DNA of 64,000 nt, taken from positions 1-64,000 of the forward strand of contig JAFDGR010000001.1 in assembly GCA_019309145.1 (NCBI GenBank), written 5' to 3'. Below the pieces are notes generated by a model. It had not been told where the DNA came from. It did no database searches and worked only from the letters and a program-made list of their open reading frames with translations. Made by a program: the position numbers and the translations under genes. Of the stretch, positions 49,394 to 57,550 are shown piece after piece. This DNA comes from Deltaproteobacteria bacterium. GTDB taxonomy: Bacteria; Desulfobacterota; DSM-4660; Desulfatiglandales; Desulfatiglandaceae. Position 1 is the first letter of the stretch. Each line of letters opens with the position of its first letter.

Positions 49394-49596
49394 GGCGTCT
49401 CCTTTGTGTGAGTATATGTCCAAACGTAATAGCCGACAGACAAGATGCTTATTACTGCAAGCATGATTGATAAAATAAAAACCATGCCCAGCCCCTCACC
49501 CCTTATCGCTACCCATATCCATGCTAGCATTAACGCGGTGGCACATGCCCCTGATGCTGGCATAAATGTTCGTGCTGCTTTCTCAGTTTTGCTCAT
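49390..49596 (-). CDS. Two-helix membrane protein
   Basis: Codes for 68 aa with GGAGGAGACGCC before the ATG. ACATALMLAWIWVAIRGE and MVFILSIMLAVISILSVGYY are membrane helices; a short polar tail follows. Function unknown. Confidence 0.65.
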   Translation of the reverse strand: MSKTEKAARTFMPASGACATALMLAWIWVAIRGEGLGMVFILSIMLAVISILSVGYYVWTYTHTKETP

Positions 49597-49799
49597 GGCG
49601 TCTCCTCCTTACATTCGGGGTTCATACAAACACCATAGTGCTGATGTTGCGTCCGTCTATGACACACGGGGCACACCTCGGCGTGCCGGCCAGCCTGTTC
49701 TTCTGGGGTGCAGGTGCAGGTTTCTATAAGCTGTTGATATTGATCGGTTTTATCAATAGAGGCCGCTGCTTCACTCCAACACTTCTCACAGGATGGCAT
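49593..49799 (-). CDS. Zinc-finger protein
   Basis: Codes for 68 aa. CEKCWSEA at the start, then CPVCHRRT and a late CMNPEC pair indicate one or two zinc sites. This class of small MPxCxxCxxEA proteins is frequent in phages. Function unknown. Confidence 0.65.
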   Translation of the reverse strand: MPSCEKCWSEAAASIDKTDQYQQLIETCTCTPEEQAGRHAEVCPVCHRRTQHQHYGVCMNPECKEETP

Positions 49800-50005
49800 T
49801 ATGTTACCTCCCCGAACTTGGCGAGGGCGGGCTTTGCCTCGGCGGTGTTGTCAACTTCATCTGCTGGTGGCTCGGAGGCGAGAGCCCGAGAGATGTCATC
49901 TTTAAGTGATATATCCCACTCGTCTCCGGTTGTCGATAGAATGTAATAGTCATTGACAAGGCTCATAGCCATCTTCAGCAGTTCTCGCGTTGTTTCATTA
50001 ATCAT
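49799..50005 (-). CDS. MINETT/MIDEKT-family small protein 1
   Basis: Codes for 68 aa, starting MINETTRELLKMAMSL and ending KPALAKFGEVT. It shares both ends with the next two genes and lacks their middle block. One of three tandem paralogues. Function unknown. Confidence 0.65.
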   Translation of the reverse strand: MINETTRELLKMAMSLVNDYYILSTTGDEWDISLKDDISRALASEPPADEVDNTAEAKPALAKFGEVT

Positions 50006-50475
50006 TTGTCATCCTCCTTGAACTTGGCGATGGCGGCCTCTGCGTTGGCGACCATTTTGTTAATTTCAGACATTGGCCTGATACCAGAACATGCCCAGAT
50101 TAGACCTTCTGTCGCATCCACCAGCTCTTCTATATCCGCCGCCGGGTCAGCGAGTCCGGCGCAGGCGTTGGTGCAGTTGATGGCGCGGGCGAGATCTGAA
50201 ACACTGATAACTCGCCAATTACTCTCTTCGTATTCGTCTGAATGTGCAGTCTCGGAGCCACATTTGGTGAAATCATTGTCATTCCACGGCTCGTTGAACT
50301 TGCCCTTACTCATGGCTGGCCTCCTGTGTGGGGTGGCGTCGAGTGCGTTACTGATGTCAACTCGTAGCTCGTTGGCGTCAGTATGAAATGCGGCTGTCCC
50401 AACATGACCGTCTCGGAATTGTATGAGTAGAGATTTGATTCGCTTTAGTAGCTCGCGTGTCTTCTCGTCAATCAT
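50002..50475 (-). CDS. MIDEKT-family protein 2 with LADPAADI module
   Basis: Codes for 157 aa. Starts MIDEKTRELLKRIKSLLI, has VISVSDLARAINCTNACAG and LADPAADIEELVDATEGLIW, and ends AEAAIAKFKEDDK. It combines the MIDEKT head with the LADPAADI block of the gene at 48998. The middle includes an insert KGKFNEPWNDNDF. Function unknown; distantly like Ea22-type phage proteins. Confidence 0.65.
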   Translation of the reverse strand: MIDEKTRELLKRIKSLLIQFRDGHVGTAAFHTDANELRVDISNALDATPHRRPAMSKGKFNEPWNDNDFTKCGSETAHSDEYEESNWRVISVSDLARAINCTNACAGLADPAADIEELVDATEGLIWACSGIRPMSEINKMVANAEAAIAKFKEDDK

Positions 50476-50717
50476 TTGTCATCCTCCTCGAGCTTGGCGA
50501 GGGCGGCTCTCATCGCATAATCTACTATAAGATTCGCCGCCTCTATTAACTGCTTCACATCCGCCGCCGGGGCAGCAAGGTTGTTAAGGCGCTGGGCAAT
50601 GTCGTTATATAGGCGGTTGGCGGTAGTTGAGTTGCTATGTCCGATCGCAATGTCGCCAATATCATCTATAAACTGCATTGTCCTCGTCAGTAGGTCTTGT
50701 GTCTTCTCGTCAATCAT
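50472..50717 (-). CDS. MIDEKT-family small protein 3
   Basis: Codes for 81 aa: MIDEKTQDLLTRTMQFIDD, LAAPAADVKQLIEAANLIVD and a final AALAKLEEDDK. Third tandem paralogue, coupled by ATGA to the next. Function unknown. Confidence 0.65.
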   Translation of the reverse strand: MIDEKTQDLLTRTMQFIDDIGDIAIGHSNSTTANRLYNDIAQRLNNLAAPAADVKQLIEAANLIVDYAMRAALAKLEEDDK

Positions 50718-50913
50718 TCTTCGGCTCCTTTGGTGGTGTTGTGATTGGGTTGAATCTCACGCCATACCATTTCTCGCGGGCTATGGTCGCGGCATTAAAG
50801 GCCGCAAGACAGCTGATCATGAACTCTGCCAGAATGTAGTCCGGTGTGTTGGATTCGTTTTCAGTTGATTCGTAGTTGAGAAGAGTTGAAAGTTTGCGTT
50901 GTAAATCACTCAT
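50710..50913 (-). CDS. Small conserved-type phage protein
   Basis: Codes for 67 aa: MSDLQRKLSTLLNYEST, NTPDYILAEFMISCLAAFNA and REKWYGVRF. The pattern of a short amphipathic head, NTPDxILA and a final WYG is one I have seen in many phage hypothetical proteins. Function unknown. Confidence 0.62.
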   Translation of the reverse strand: MSDLQRKLSTLLNYESTENESNTPDYILAEFMISCLAAFNAATIAREKWYGVRFNPITTPPKEPKND

Positions 50914-51070
50914 CTTGATTATCCTTTTCTTTATTGGGTCCTCTAAATAGGTTCCCGGATTGTTCGTTCTGTTGTCGTTGTTCTTGTTGATGCTGTGCCT
51001 TGTATAGCCGCTTCGCCCGTTTTAGCAGCGCTTTCTGCTTTGCACATGGTGATTGGGGTTATGTGGCGCA
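50914..51070 (-). other. Gap with two competing short frames
   Basis: Between two genes, one frame begins at ATG 51072 by TGATG overlap with the previous stop and gives 42 Thr/Ala-rich residues. A second frame, one with no ATG, GTG or TTG at its head, reads CAKQKALLKRAKRLYKAQHQ and runs into the next start; it looks far more protein-like. Either a start of unusual type, a lost base, or a relic is involved. Confidence 0.4.
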
Positions 51071-51547
51071 TCAGAAGCCTCGACCTTCTTCTGGCGAGTT
51101 GCTGGCGTCTAGCTCAAGCCGCCGCAAGAATGTGTAGTTGACATATTCGTTCTCGCCCTTGACGGTGGTTCTCTTCTTGACCTCGACTTCCACATCAAGG
51201 ACTTGTTCGCGGACGTGTGGCTCGCGGAGGTCACCAAGCTTCTGAGGCTCACAGCCACAGAGCTTGAGGCGGCTCTTTATGAAGCTCAGTTGCAGTTTCT
51301 TTGTCTCCGCATCATCCCCATGGATAACTTGGTTGTCGAACACCTTGCGGCCTTCGTGGGTCGGCCCGATAACTTCAAGGCCCCATTTGACCATTGGCTT
51401 CTGGGTGTTCTTAGTCCGGGTCAGCTCCATCGAGGCTACCCGCATCTGGTACAGGCCGTCCGGGATCGGTGAGTTGAGATCATCATCAGCATTCACCCAG
51501 TCGGGTTGCAGGTCGTCTAGGTCGGAAAAGTCGTCATACTCAGGCAT
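51071..51547 (-). CDS. DUF669 family recombination-associated protein
   Basis: Codes for 158 aa. PIPDGLYQMRVASMELTRTK and NTQKPMVKWGLEVIGPTHEG with GRKVFDNQVI follow the DUF669 pattern. These proteins sit beside Sak4/Erf-type recombinases and are thought to bind single-stranded DNA or stabilise the recombinase. Here it is directly downstream of the Sak4-like gene, with an 8-base overlap. Confidence 0.82.
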   Translation of the reverse strand: MPEYDDFSDLDDLQPDWVNADDDLNSPIPDGLYQMRVASMELTRTKNTQKPMVKWGLEVIGPTHEGRKVFDNQVIHGDDAETKKLQLSFIKSRLKLCGCEPQKLGDLREPHVREQVLDVEVEVKKRTTVKGENEYVNYTFLRRLELDASNSPEEGRGF

Positions 51548-52313
51548 TCTTGGCCTCCTTCGGTGTGTCTAGGGCCGCCGGCTTCTTAGGGGCAGCTCTG
51601 TTGTACGCTTCGATAAACTTGTCATAGTCGAGTGGCAGCTTTGCTGGCAGCCGGCCTGTGCGGTCCTTGGCCTCGTAGAACTTGTTGGGTGTCGTGCGGA
51701 TGATACGCTCGTCTCGGATAAAGTTACCGTCCTTGTCGTGCTTGGCCTCAGTCTCAGCGTAGAGAACCATGTCTGCCATCGGCAGGACTACCTCGTAGGA
51801 AATCTTCTCGCTAAGCGCCGGGACCATCTTGGTGTATTTGCCGGTGCGGGAGTCCTTTTCCTTCTCGCGGCAATGGGACGTTAGGATGAGGCCGCATGGC
51901 AGTTGGGCGAACGCGACCAGCATCCCTCTGATGCGGTTTTTGGCCATCGCGTAGCCCTTGCCATAGCCAAGATCGCCGGCGTTGATGCTTCTCTCGTTAA
52001 ACTCGTTGCAGACCACCTCCTCACAGAACAGGTACGCGAGGTCAATCGTATCGATGCAGATGGTATCGAAGCGAGGCGCGTCGCTTTGCTGGTCAACTCG
52101 AATGTCGTCGTACGCCGTCTGTAGCGCCGCCCAACTATTGATAGGCATCTGGTATGCCTCAAGCCCCTTCAGGCCAGGCTCGGTAGCCAGGAACAGCACG
52201 TTGGGGAATTTGTGGGCAAATGTGGTTTTGCCGACGCCCGGCGGCCCATAGATGAAGATAGTCTGCTTTGCCAGGCTCAGCTCTGGCGGGGTCATTGTCT
52301 CAGGTAGTGGCAT
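51540..52313 (-). CDS. Sak4-like RecA-fold ATPase (AAA_24)
   Basis: Codes for 257 aa. QTIFIYGPPGVGKTTFAHKF is the Walker A; FDTICIDTIDLAYL the Walker B region; LPCGLILTSHCREKE the sensor strand with a His. This is the phage nucleotide-binding AAA_24/Sak4 family of RecA-like single-strand recombinases. It likely anneals or exchanges strands together with SSB, the DUF669 protein and the nearby nuclease. Confidence 0.85.
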   Translation of the reverse strand: MPLPETMTPPELSLAKQTIFIYGPPGVGKTTFAHKFPNVLFLATEPGLKGLEAYQMPINSWAALQTAYDDIRVDQQSDAPRFDTICIDTIDLAYLFCEEVVCNEFNERSINAGDLGYGKGYAMAKNRIRGMLVAFAQLPCGLILTSHCREKEKDSRTGKYTKMVPALSEKISYEVVLPMADMVLYAETEAKHDKDGNFIRDERIIRTTPNKFYEAKDRTGRLPAKLPLDYDKFIEAYNRAAPKKPAALDTPKEAKNA

Positions 52314-53229
52314 GGGGGGTATCCTCTTGAGTTAATTCACTATGAGCGGCTTTATGCTCATAGAACTCGTTTAGCACGTCCTCACTGTCGCGGGACGAGC
52401 ACAGCTTAAAATAGGAACATGGCTTGTTGAACCGGAAGCAGGCCTGCCGGTCTTGGAGCCACATCCCGGACCGCGTACATCGACGCCAGCGGTTGGTCAG
52501 TTCCCAGAGCTCGGCCTGAAGTCGCCGCCGGTCATTCATATCGTAGAGAAACGTGAACCGCTGGAACGCGTCAGGCTCGGACAGCTTCTCGGCAAGCCGC
52601 GCTTGAAACGCCTCGTCTGTCTCAGGCTCTTTGCGGCGCTGGTTGGCCTCGAACTGTCTGATAGCCGGCTTTTTGAGTAGGTTGTAGATGACGCCCACCG
52701 GGCTGTCACCTGCAACGTTAGAATAGATGTCGGCCTGTAGCGACAGGTTCAGCCCCTCGATGTAGGCCGCGTCAATGGTGGCCGCGGTTTTGTGCTCAAC
52801 CACATAGGCCCGGTCATTTACCATGACTGCTAGGTCAATCTTGCCGCATAGCCTAAAGGTATGAGAGCCCCAGCCTGTTGCGGGGTTTTTGAGCGGCTGG
52901 TCAAACTCATGCTCAATAGCGACTACCCCCCAGTTGTCGAGGACATAGCGATTCATGTAGGCCAGCATCATGGCCCGCGCATAGTGCCAGTGCTTGCGCG
53001 CCGTCGCGTCGTAATGCCTCTCGGTATAGTTGTCATCGATGAGCGCTAGAACGCTTTCAGAACTGCCGTCCTTATACCACGACGCCAAACACTCGTGGAT
53101 TAGCGAGCCGAACGTCAGGGCGTCATCCAGCCGCACCGGAACCATCTCACGGATATATCGCCAGTATGCGCGGCGCTCGCAGTGCAGGAACGTTGACCAC
53201 ATGGTGTAGGTGGAGATTTGTTTATTCAT
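52300..53229 (-). CDS. PD-(D/E)XK exonuclease with Cas4/AddB-type Cys cluster
   Basis: About 309 aa from ATG 53229 (ATGA overlap). SFTMW-like start ISTYTMWSTFLHCERRAYW with the first Cys, then FGSLIHECLASWY, GKIDLAVMVNDRAYVVEHKT (D and ExK of the nuclease core), NLSLQADIYS, and finally CFRFNKPCSYFKLC with three Cys. One plus three Cys is the iron-sulphur arrangement of Cas4 and AddB nucleases. It would resect DNA ends for the Sak4-like ATPase downstream. Confidence 0.87.
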   Translation of the reverse strand: MNKQISTYTMWSTFLHCERRAYWRYIREMVPVRLDDALTFGSLIHECLASWYKDGSSESVLALIDDNYTERHYDATARKHWHYARAMMLAYMNRYVLDNWGVVAIEHEFDQPLKNPATGWGSHTFRLCGKIDLAVMVNDRAYVVEHKTAATIDAAYIEGLNLSLQADIYSNVAGDSPVGVIYNLLKKPAIRQFEANQRRKEPETDEAFQARLAEKLSEPDAFQRFTFLYDMNDRRRLQAELWELTNRWRRCTRSGMWLQDRQACFRFNKPCSYFKLCSSRDSEDVLNEFYEHKAAHSELTQEDTPHATT

Positions 53230-53456
53230 CCGCACAACTCATCCGTTACCTGCTCGCATACTACACACCGCACATTGTCCGGGATGTTCTCAGGGTCAAT
53301 GTCGCGGAGCATGACGGCATTGCAAGCGTCTCCGCCAATATAGACGAAAATCACTCCATCGCCGTAGAACCGCACATTATCAACCAGGCCTAACTCGCAC
53401 TTATACCATCTAGGGTCGTTGTCAAATCGCCTGAATACTTGCCACATCTTACTCAT
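53226..53456 (-). CDS. DPENIP-module protein 3
   Basis: Codes for 76 aa. NAVMLRDIDPENIPDNVRCV followed by CEQVTDELCG is nearly the same as in the genes at 44304 and 44746. The N-terminal half (MSKMWQVFRRFDNDPRWY) differs. A third copy of the module, about 8 kb away. Function unknown. Confidence 0.68.
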   Translation of the reverse strand: MSKMWQVFRRFDNDPRWYKCELGLVDNVRFYGDGVIFVYIGGDACNAVMLRDIDPENIPDNVRCVVCEQVTDELCG

Positions 53457-53517
53457 CGTTATCCTCCATTGTCGCCTCTAATGAACGTCAGGCTGTTTAG
53501 ACTGATAGTGATGTTGT

Positions 53518-53862
53518 TTATTTCGTCTCCTCTGTGTTGAGAATATCGCCATACTCATCGATTATTTGCTTGGCTTTGCCGATTTTACTTTTAGCTTTGC
53601 TGGCAAGATCACAAAGCTTTTTTTGGAGGGTATCGAGTATTTCTTTCTTGAGGGCAGCGCCAAGTGCATCAGCTGCCTTGCTGCATGAGCCATTGATATA
53701 TGCAATGTTGACCATCTCCGTCAGGGGCGTCTCTCCGATCTCGATACTATCATTAGCCCGTGTTTGAAAGGCTCTTACATCCTTCGGGTAAACTATGAAG
53801 CAAGTTTTCTCGCATTGTTCCAGCAACCACTTGGTAGCAGCCAGCTTATCAAGTATGTGCAT
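53518..53862 (-). CDS. Hypothetical helical protein
   Basis: About 114 aa from ATG 53862 (GAGGAGACAACG upstream). Long C-terminal helix rich in Lys and Ala (ALKKEILDTLQKKLCDLASK). Two Cys in the N-terminal part (LLEQCEKTCFIVY). No family recognised. Confidence 0.65.
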   Translation of the reverse strand: MHILDKLAATKWLLEQCEKTCFIVYPKDVRAFQTRANDSIEIGETPLTEMVNIAYINGSCSKAADALGAALKKEILDTLQKKLCDLASKAKSKIGKAKQIIDEYGDILNTEETK

Positions 53863-53878
53863 CGTTGTCTCCTCTGTG

Positions 53879-54118
53879 TTATTGGGTTGCTTGTTCATCT
53901 TCATATCCATTTTCGCGCTCTTCGCAGTCTAGCTGTGGGCAGTCTTTGCATTCACCGTCACACAATGTCCGCTCTAACCAGTAGGGCATTTCGGCGTCAT
54001 AGCCGATGTTGTTCTGGTCGCTCATTCGGGTATCTCTGTGATGCACACCTTGACTATGCGCTGAACCGGCCAGCGGGCACTCCACTCCGGTATACGCTCG
54101 TTTCATAGTAGCAGCCAT
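53879..54118 (-). CDS. Small Cys-rich protein
   Basis: Codes for 79 aa from ATG 54118 (GGAGGAC upstream, TAATG overlap); an internal ATG at 54025 is possible. The C-terminal CDGECKDCPQLDCEER is a compact four-Cys site likely to bind zinc or iron. Acidic. Function unknown. Confidence 0.6.
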   Translation of the reverse strand: MAATMKRAYTGVECPLAGSAHSQGVHHRDTRMSDQNNIGYDAEMPYWLERTLCDGECKDCPQLDCEERENGYEDEQATQ

Positions 54119-54381
54119 TATTTGTCCTCCGCGGCCTGTAGTAGCATGGTGATCTTACTCGCGGCTATGTCTAGTATCATGTCGATCTTACTCACGGCTA
54201 TGTCCGCCGCAAGGCTCCCGGCCATCTGTAGGTGCATGAGCTCGCCCTTGAGCGTGCCTTTGACATGCGCCGTCTCGATAGTGTGATAGATGCGCTCCCG
54301 AACGCGCCTTGCCCAATCAGTTTGCTGTAGTTGTTCTACCACCATTGGTTTCCTTTCGTGTTGGAGGTTGTTGGTTGTCAT
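54118..54381 (-). CDS. Helical protein, paralogue of the gene at 15-239
   Basis: Codes for 87 aa. YHTIETAHVKGTLKGELMHL then AGSLAADIAVSKIDMIL matches the left-end protein over about 45 residues. Two starts, ATG 54381 (GGAGATAACAA) and ATG 54345 (AAAGGA), are both plausible. The C-terminus repeats DIAASKI/DIAVSKI. Function unknown. Confidence 0.7.
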   Translation of the reverse strand: MTTNNLQHERKPMVVEQLQQTDWARRVRERIYHTIETAHVKGTLKGELMHLQMAGSLAADIAVSKIDMILDIAASKITMLLQAAEDK

Positions 54382-54815
54382 TTGTTATCTCCTGTCAGTA
54401 GCGTATTGCCGACGCGGGTGAGTCGTGATTCGGCAATATCATGTAGGCATTGGGATAGAGGGGCATTCTTGTCGAGAGGCAATAGACAAAATGCCCCTCG
54501 CCGCCATATAATTTCACAGTGTTCCCTCAAATAACTGTCGAAGACTATATCATTCTCCCACAGCTGGTTGCCGTCCTTGTCCTTGGCGCAGTCGACTTGG
54601 TGCTGGAATTCGATGTGCTGTAGCCGAAAACTATAATCGATGATACGGATGTCTTCGTAGCCATCTCTGTTGTTATATTCAACCAAGTTGAGTCGTCCGT
54701 TTGGGCCTATAAAGACCTCTGTTGGCGGCTCAAAGGAAATGAAGATGCGCCCGTGTTTGTCTGGCTCGAATGCCTGCTTGACCAGCGTATCAACTACCCT
54801 AAATGGTAGGTTCAT
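54378..54815 (-). CDS. YopX family protein
   Basis: Codes for 145 aa. IEFQHQVDCAKDKDGNQLW, ENDIVFDSYLREHCEIIW and RRGAFCLLPLDKNAPLSQ match the YopX core: a D.nG..i.e.DIV strand, then a V.W..g.F strand. The family is found in phages and prophages; its molecular role is not known. Confidence 0.78.
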   Translation of the reverse strand: MNLPFRVVDTLVKQAFEPDKHGRIFISFEPPTEVFIGPNGRLNLVEYNNRDGYEDIRIIDYSFRLQHIEFQHQVDCAKDKDGNQLWENDIVFDSYLREHCEIIWRRGAFCLLPLDKNAPLSQCLHDIAESRLTRVGNTLLTGDNK

Positions 54816-55002
54816 TCTTGAACTCCTTCTTTGAATCGTTCACGTAGAAGCCCGGCCCTCTAAATATTAGGACCGGGGCGTTCCATAGTCGTTTGAGAAC
54901 TCCGCCGCATACGCAGCAGCGTTCGGGGCATTCGTCTGCGCTGTCGTGCAGGTATTGCTCGACGCGGTTGCAAGATTCACACTGAAAGTCAAAGAGCGGC
55001 AT
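54799..55002 (-). CDS. FmdB-like zinc-ribbon protein
   Basis: Codes for 67 aa. MPLFDFQCESCNRVEQY, then CPERCCVCGGVLKRLW and FRGPGFYVND follow FmdB-type putative regulatory zinc ribbons (two CxxC pairs and a GxGFY end). Function unknown; often called regulatory. Confidence 0.82.
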   Translation of the reverse strand: MPLFDFQCESCNRVEQYLHDSADECPERCCVCGGVLKRLWNAPVLIFRGPGFYVNDSKKEFKNEPTI

Positions 55003-55315
55003 GGCTACCCTCCTTGTGTAACGCCGCGTCCAGAGCGTCCAGCGCTTGAGACCGCCTCAGTTGCGGGTCATGGCTGCATTCGATTATCCTGCACATCACA
55101 GGGCGATGTTCATAAATGAGGCATTGGCCGTCTTTGTAGGCGGCGCAGAAGCCGTCGGCCTTCATCTTCATGCTCCAGAACTCGACTGCAACGTCACCAA
55201 TTTTGATGTGTTCGCAGGTGCGATATTGTTCAGGGACAGATGCGACATCTTCGTCAAAGATGACCACATCTGATTGACAGCATGATCCACATCGGCTGCA
55301 TTTCCAGTTTGACAT
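54989..55315 (-). CDS. YkgJ-type Cys-cluster protein
   Basis: About 108 aa from ATG 55315 (AGGAG five bases upstream). WKCSRCGSCCQSDVVIF, FCAAYKDGQCLIYEHRPVMC and R.IEC form the zinc- or iron-chelating YkgJ cluster. Enzymatic role unproven in the family. Confidence 0.82.
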   Translation of the reverse strand: MSNWKCSRCGSCCQSDVVIFDEDVASVPEQYRTCEHIKIGDVAVEFWSMKMKADGFCAAYKDGQCLIYEHRPVMCRIIECSHDPQLRRSQALDALDAALHKEGSHAAL

Positions 55316-55331
55316 AACTACTCCTGTCAGT

Positions 55332-56438
55332 TCAGTTGTCTTGGCATACTTCACGATGCGCCTCCTGTAATGCTTCTCTGTCTAGGCCTCTCGCATGGGC
55401 GCTGGCGGAGTGGATTGCGGCCTCCTCATCAAGCGTCGGTCGCACAAACCTGAATTGCAGCTGTCCGACCGACCCAATGATGGACAAACTTCTAACCTCA
55501 TCCACAATAAGCTCCTCGATCTGAGCGTATGTCATCCGGGCCTCGTTGATCACCTGCACATACTTGTCGCGCAGATGGCCGGGGCGAACCATTTTGCCGG
55601 TGCCATCATGCACCAAGAGCCGCTTATACCGATTTGCGAGAATGGTGGCGATGACCCTGATATGCCGTGGCGAGGGTAACTCGACAATCCCGAGCTCATA
55701 GAGGTCAGTCGAGCCGGGCGGCCAGAATGTAGCGGTTATCGCAGCCCGTCCTTCCTTGCTATGGTCATAACCATAAGACCTGAGTGAGCCTGCAACGATG
55801 ACCTTCTTGTCCACCTCGCATGGTCGGTCATGACCGCCGATGACAATCAGGTCATAAGAGCCTAGCGGTAGTGAATCCATCCCTATCGAGAATAGTGATG
55901 GTGGGTTGTCTAGCCCTGTTATTCCGAGTGTGCAACACAATATCGCCGGACGATAGCCATCTCGGCGCTGCTCACATTCGGCGAGTAGTTTGCTCCATTT
56001 TACCCGGCTGGGACACCAAGAGATACAGGATAGGTGGACACCGTTAATCAGCTCGGAGAATATGGGCTGCGCTACTTGACAGCCAAAGAACCGATATGTC
56101 CCCAAGTATGCGCTATCGTGTTGGCCCCGCAGCTTCACTATGGGCGTCTGCCCGCCCCGATCGCCGGCGGCGAACATCAGTTTCATATCGAGCGGCGGCA
56201 TCCATTCTAGCGGGGCGCATGACACGCACTTCCGTTGTCTGAACCCATGATAGTCATCGCCAAGTGTAACAACACAACGCGGACGACTGGATACCCGCCT
56301 AATATGGCTGGCTATCTTGTCATAAGCCGCCTTAATGTCTTGCAGCTCTAACGGGATACCGTCCTCGTCAAACGGGGCGGCCATACGGGCGTGCGCCCCA
56401 CCAAAGAAACAGAATGTGGTGCTGTCGTCTAGCGCCAT
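55332..56438 (-). CDS. Mre11/SbcD-like phosphoesterase, possibly degenerate
   Basis: Codes for 368 aa. The order of motifs is that of SbcD: CFFGGAHARM at the N-terminus, CVVTLGDDYHGFR (GD), VKLRGQHDSA (GNHD variant), LIVIGGHDRP (GHxH variant) and VIVAGSLRSYGYDHSKEG, which recalls the GS...y...E.GR.. strand after the active site. Several metal ligands are substituted: the first Asp seems lost, Asn is Gln in GQHD and the last His is Arg. It may be a compact or regulatory partner of the SbcC-like ATPase 13 kb away, or a different exonuclease. Confidence 0.62.
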   Translation of the reverse strand: MALDDSTTFCFFGGAHARMAAPFDEDGIPLELQDIKAAYDKIASHIRRVSSRPRCVVTLGDDYHGFRQRKCVSCAPLEWMPPLDMKLMFAAGDRGGQTPIVKLRGQHDSAYLGTYRFFGCQVAQPIFSELINGVHLSCISWCPSRVKWSKLLAECEQRRDGYRPAILCCTLGITGLDNPPSLFSIGMDSLPLGSYDLIVIGGHDRPCEVDKKVIVAGSLRSYGYDHSKEGRAAITATFWPPGSTDLYELGIVELPSPRHIRVIATILANRYKRLLVHDGTGKMVRPGHLRDKYVQVINEARMTYAQIEELIVDEVRSLSIIGSVGQLQFRFVRPTLDEEAAIHSASAHARGLDREALQEAHREVCQDN

Positions 56439-56441
56439 GGC

Positions 56442-56636
56442 TCACCATGGCGCTTTCATAAATGCGACTATACCGACCAGCGCTAGCGCGGCGGCCACAC
56501 CTATGACGCACCCCACGATTGCATGTGCGGCCTTACTCGACCATCGCCTTTGCTCCTGATACCAGAACTGAACGACATGGCCTAACCCGTTGCTGAAATA
56601 AGCGCTGGGTATTGGCATAGGCTCATTTCTATTCAT
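56442..56636 (-). CDS. Small membrane protein
   Basis: About 64 aa from ATG 56636 (GGAGGGATAAGG upstream). The C-terminal AAHAIVGCVIGVAAALALVG is one membrane helix with a short tail. The N-terminal part is polar (MNRNEPMPIPSAYFSNGL). Function unknown. Confidence 0.6.
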   Translation of the reverse strand: MNRNEPMPIPSAYFSNGLGHVVQFWYQEQRRWSSKAAHAIVGCVIGVAAALALVGIVAFMKAPW

Positions 56637-56638
56637 CC

Positions 56639-57550
56639 TTATCCCTCCTGTTGATGCAGCCAAGTAGTTGGCGGCGGGTTGATCATCCTCTCTCTATATT
56701 TCTTTATGACGGCAACAGCCGGTGGTGGTAGTCTAGGGATCGCCAGCGCCCGCTCTCGCACCTCATCTTCTAAGACTGGTTCAAAGCGCTCATCCTCATC
56801 AATGTTGACCAGCCGGTTCCGAAACCATTCTTGGGCATAGAGCCTATCCCAGTCGTAAGGTGTGCTTTCCTTAAACCGGCCTAACGGCAACGATTGAATG
56901 TTCCATGTGAGCCGGCGGCCTAGCTTCACAACCGACAGGACACGAGCATATTCGGGGTCGAAAATGTTACGTTTAGGGTTGATATGGTCAAGCACCTCAC
57001 CGTAACTGTTCTGGCACATATACCCGTCTAGCACATCGTTCTCAAACGAGCGGGCGGAGTTTGCTGTGAACAGCTGTGGGATGAGCTGATAATCGGACGG
57101 CAGATGGCGGTCGTGCTGGATACCGCGCACCATGTCATGAGAGCTGATTAGACAGACGTTGAACATCACTGCGCCGCGTGCCGTGATATACTGCCTGTTC
57201 AACGCAGCCTGAAGCTGACGTCGGTCTGCCCGTTCCTCTAAAGTAGCCCGGCCAGCCTGCATATCTACGGTGAGCTGGTTTAACAATTGAAGGGCCGGTT
57301 CATATTCGTCGCAATAACAGGGGCCTACTTTATGCTTCTTAGGGCAGGCAAACAGCCATGTCCGCATCTGCTTATCGACAAGCCGGTGGAGGTAGGCCAC
57401 TCTATATCCGATGGAGCCAACGTCGGGTCTATATGCCCAATGGACGGGCAACAGCCGGTAGCTGAAGCCTTGTATTATCCTAATCTTCCGGGGCACGCCG
57501 GCTGTGATCAACTTGGGGTCAACGACCGGTAGCTGTGCGGGCTTATTCAT
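56639..57550 (-). CDS. Replication/recombination-region protein, unknown
   Basis: Codes for 303 aa. The N-terminal part has WLFACPKKHKVGPCYCDEYE, a possible C-x3-H...CxC zinc site such as in phage single-strand binding proteins of the T4 gp32 type, and QLLNQLTVDMQAG. The rest is strand-rich (YMCQNSYGEVLDHINPKRNI). Position between RuvC and Mre11-like genes suggests a DNA role. The gp32 comparison is only a suggestion. Confidence 0.6.
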   Translation of the reverse strand: MNKPAQLPVVDPKLITAGVPRKIRIIQGFSYRLLPVHWAYRPDVGSIGYRVAYLHRLVDKQMRTWLFACPKKHKVGPCYCDEYEPALQLLNQLTVDMQAGRATLEERADRRQLQAALNRQYITARGAVMFNVCLISSHDMVRGIQHDRHLPSDYQLIPQLFTANSARSFENDVLDGYMCQNSYGEVLDHINPKRNIFDPEYARVLSVVKLGRRLTWNIQSLPLGRFKESTPYDWDRLYAQEWFRNRLVNIDEDERFEPVLEDEVRERALAIPRLPPPAVAVIKKYRERMINPPPTTWLHQQEG

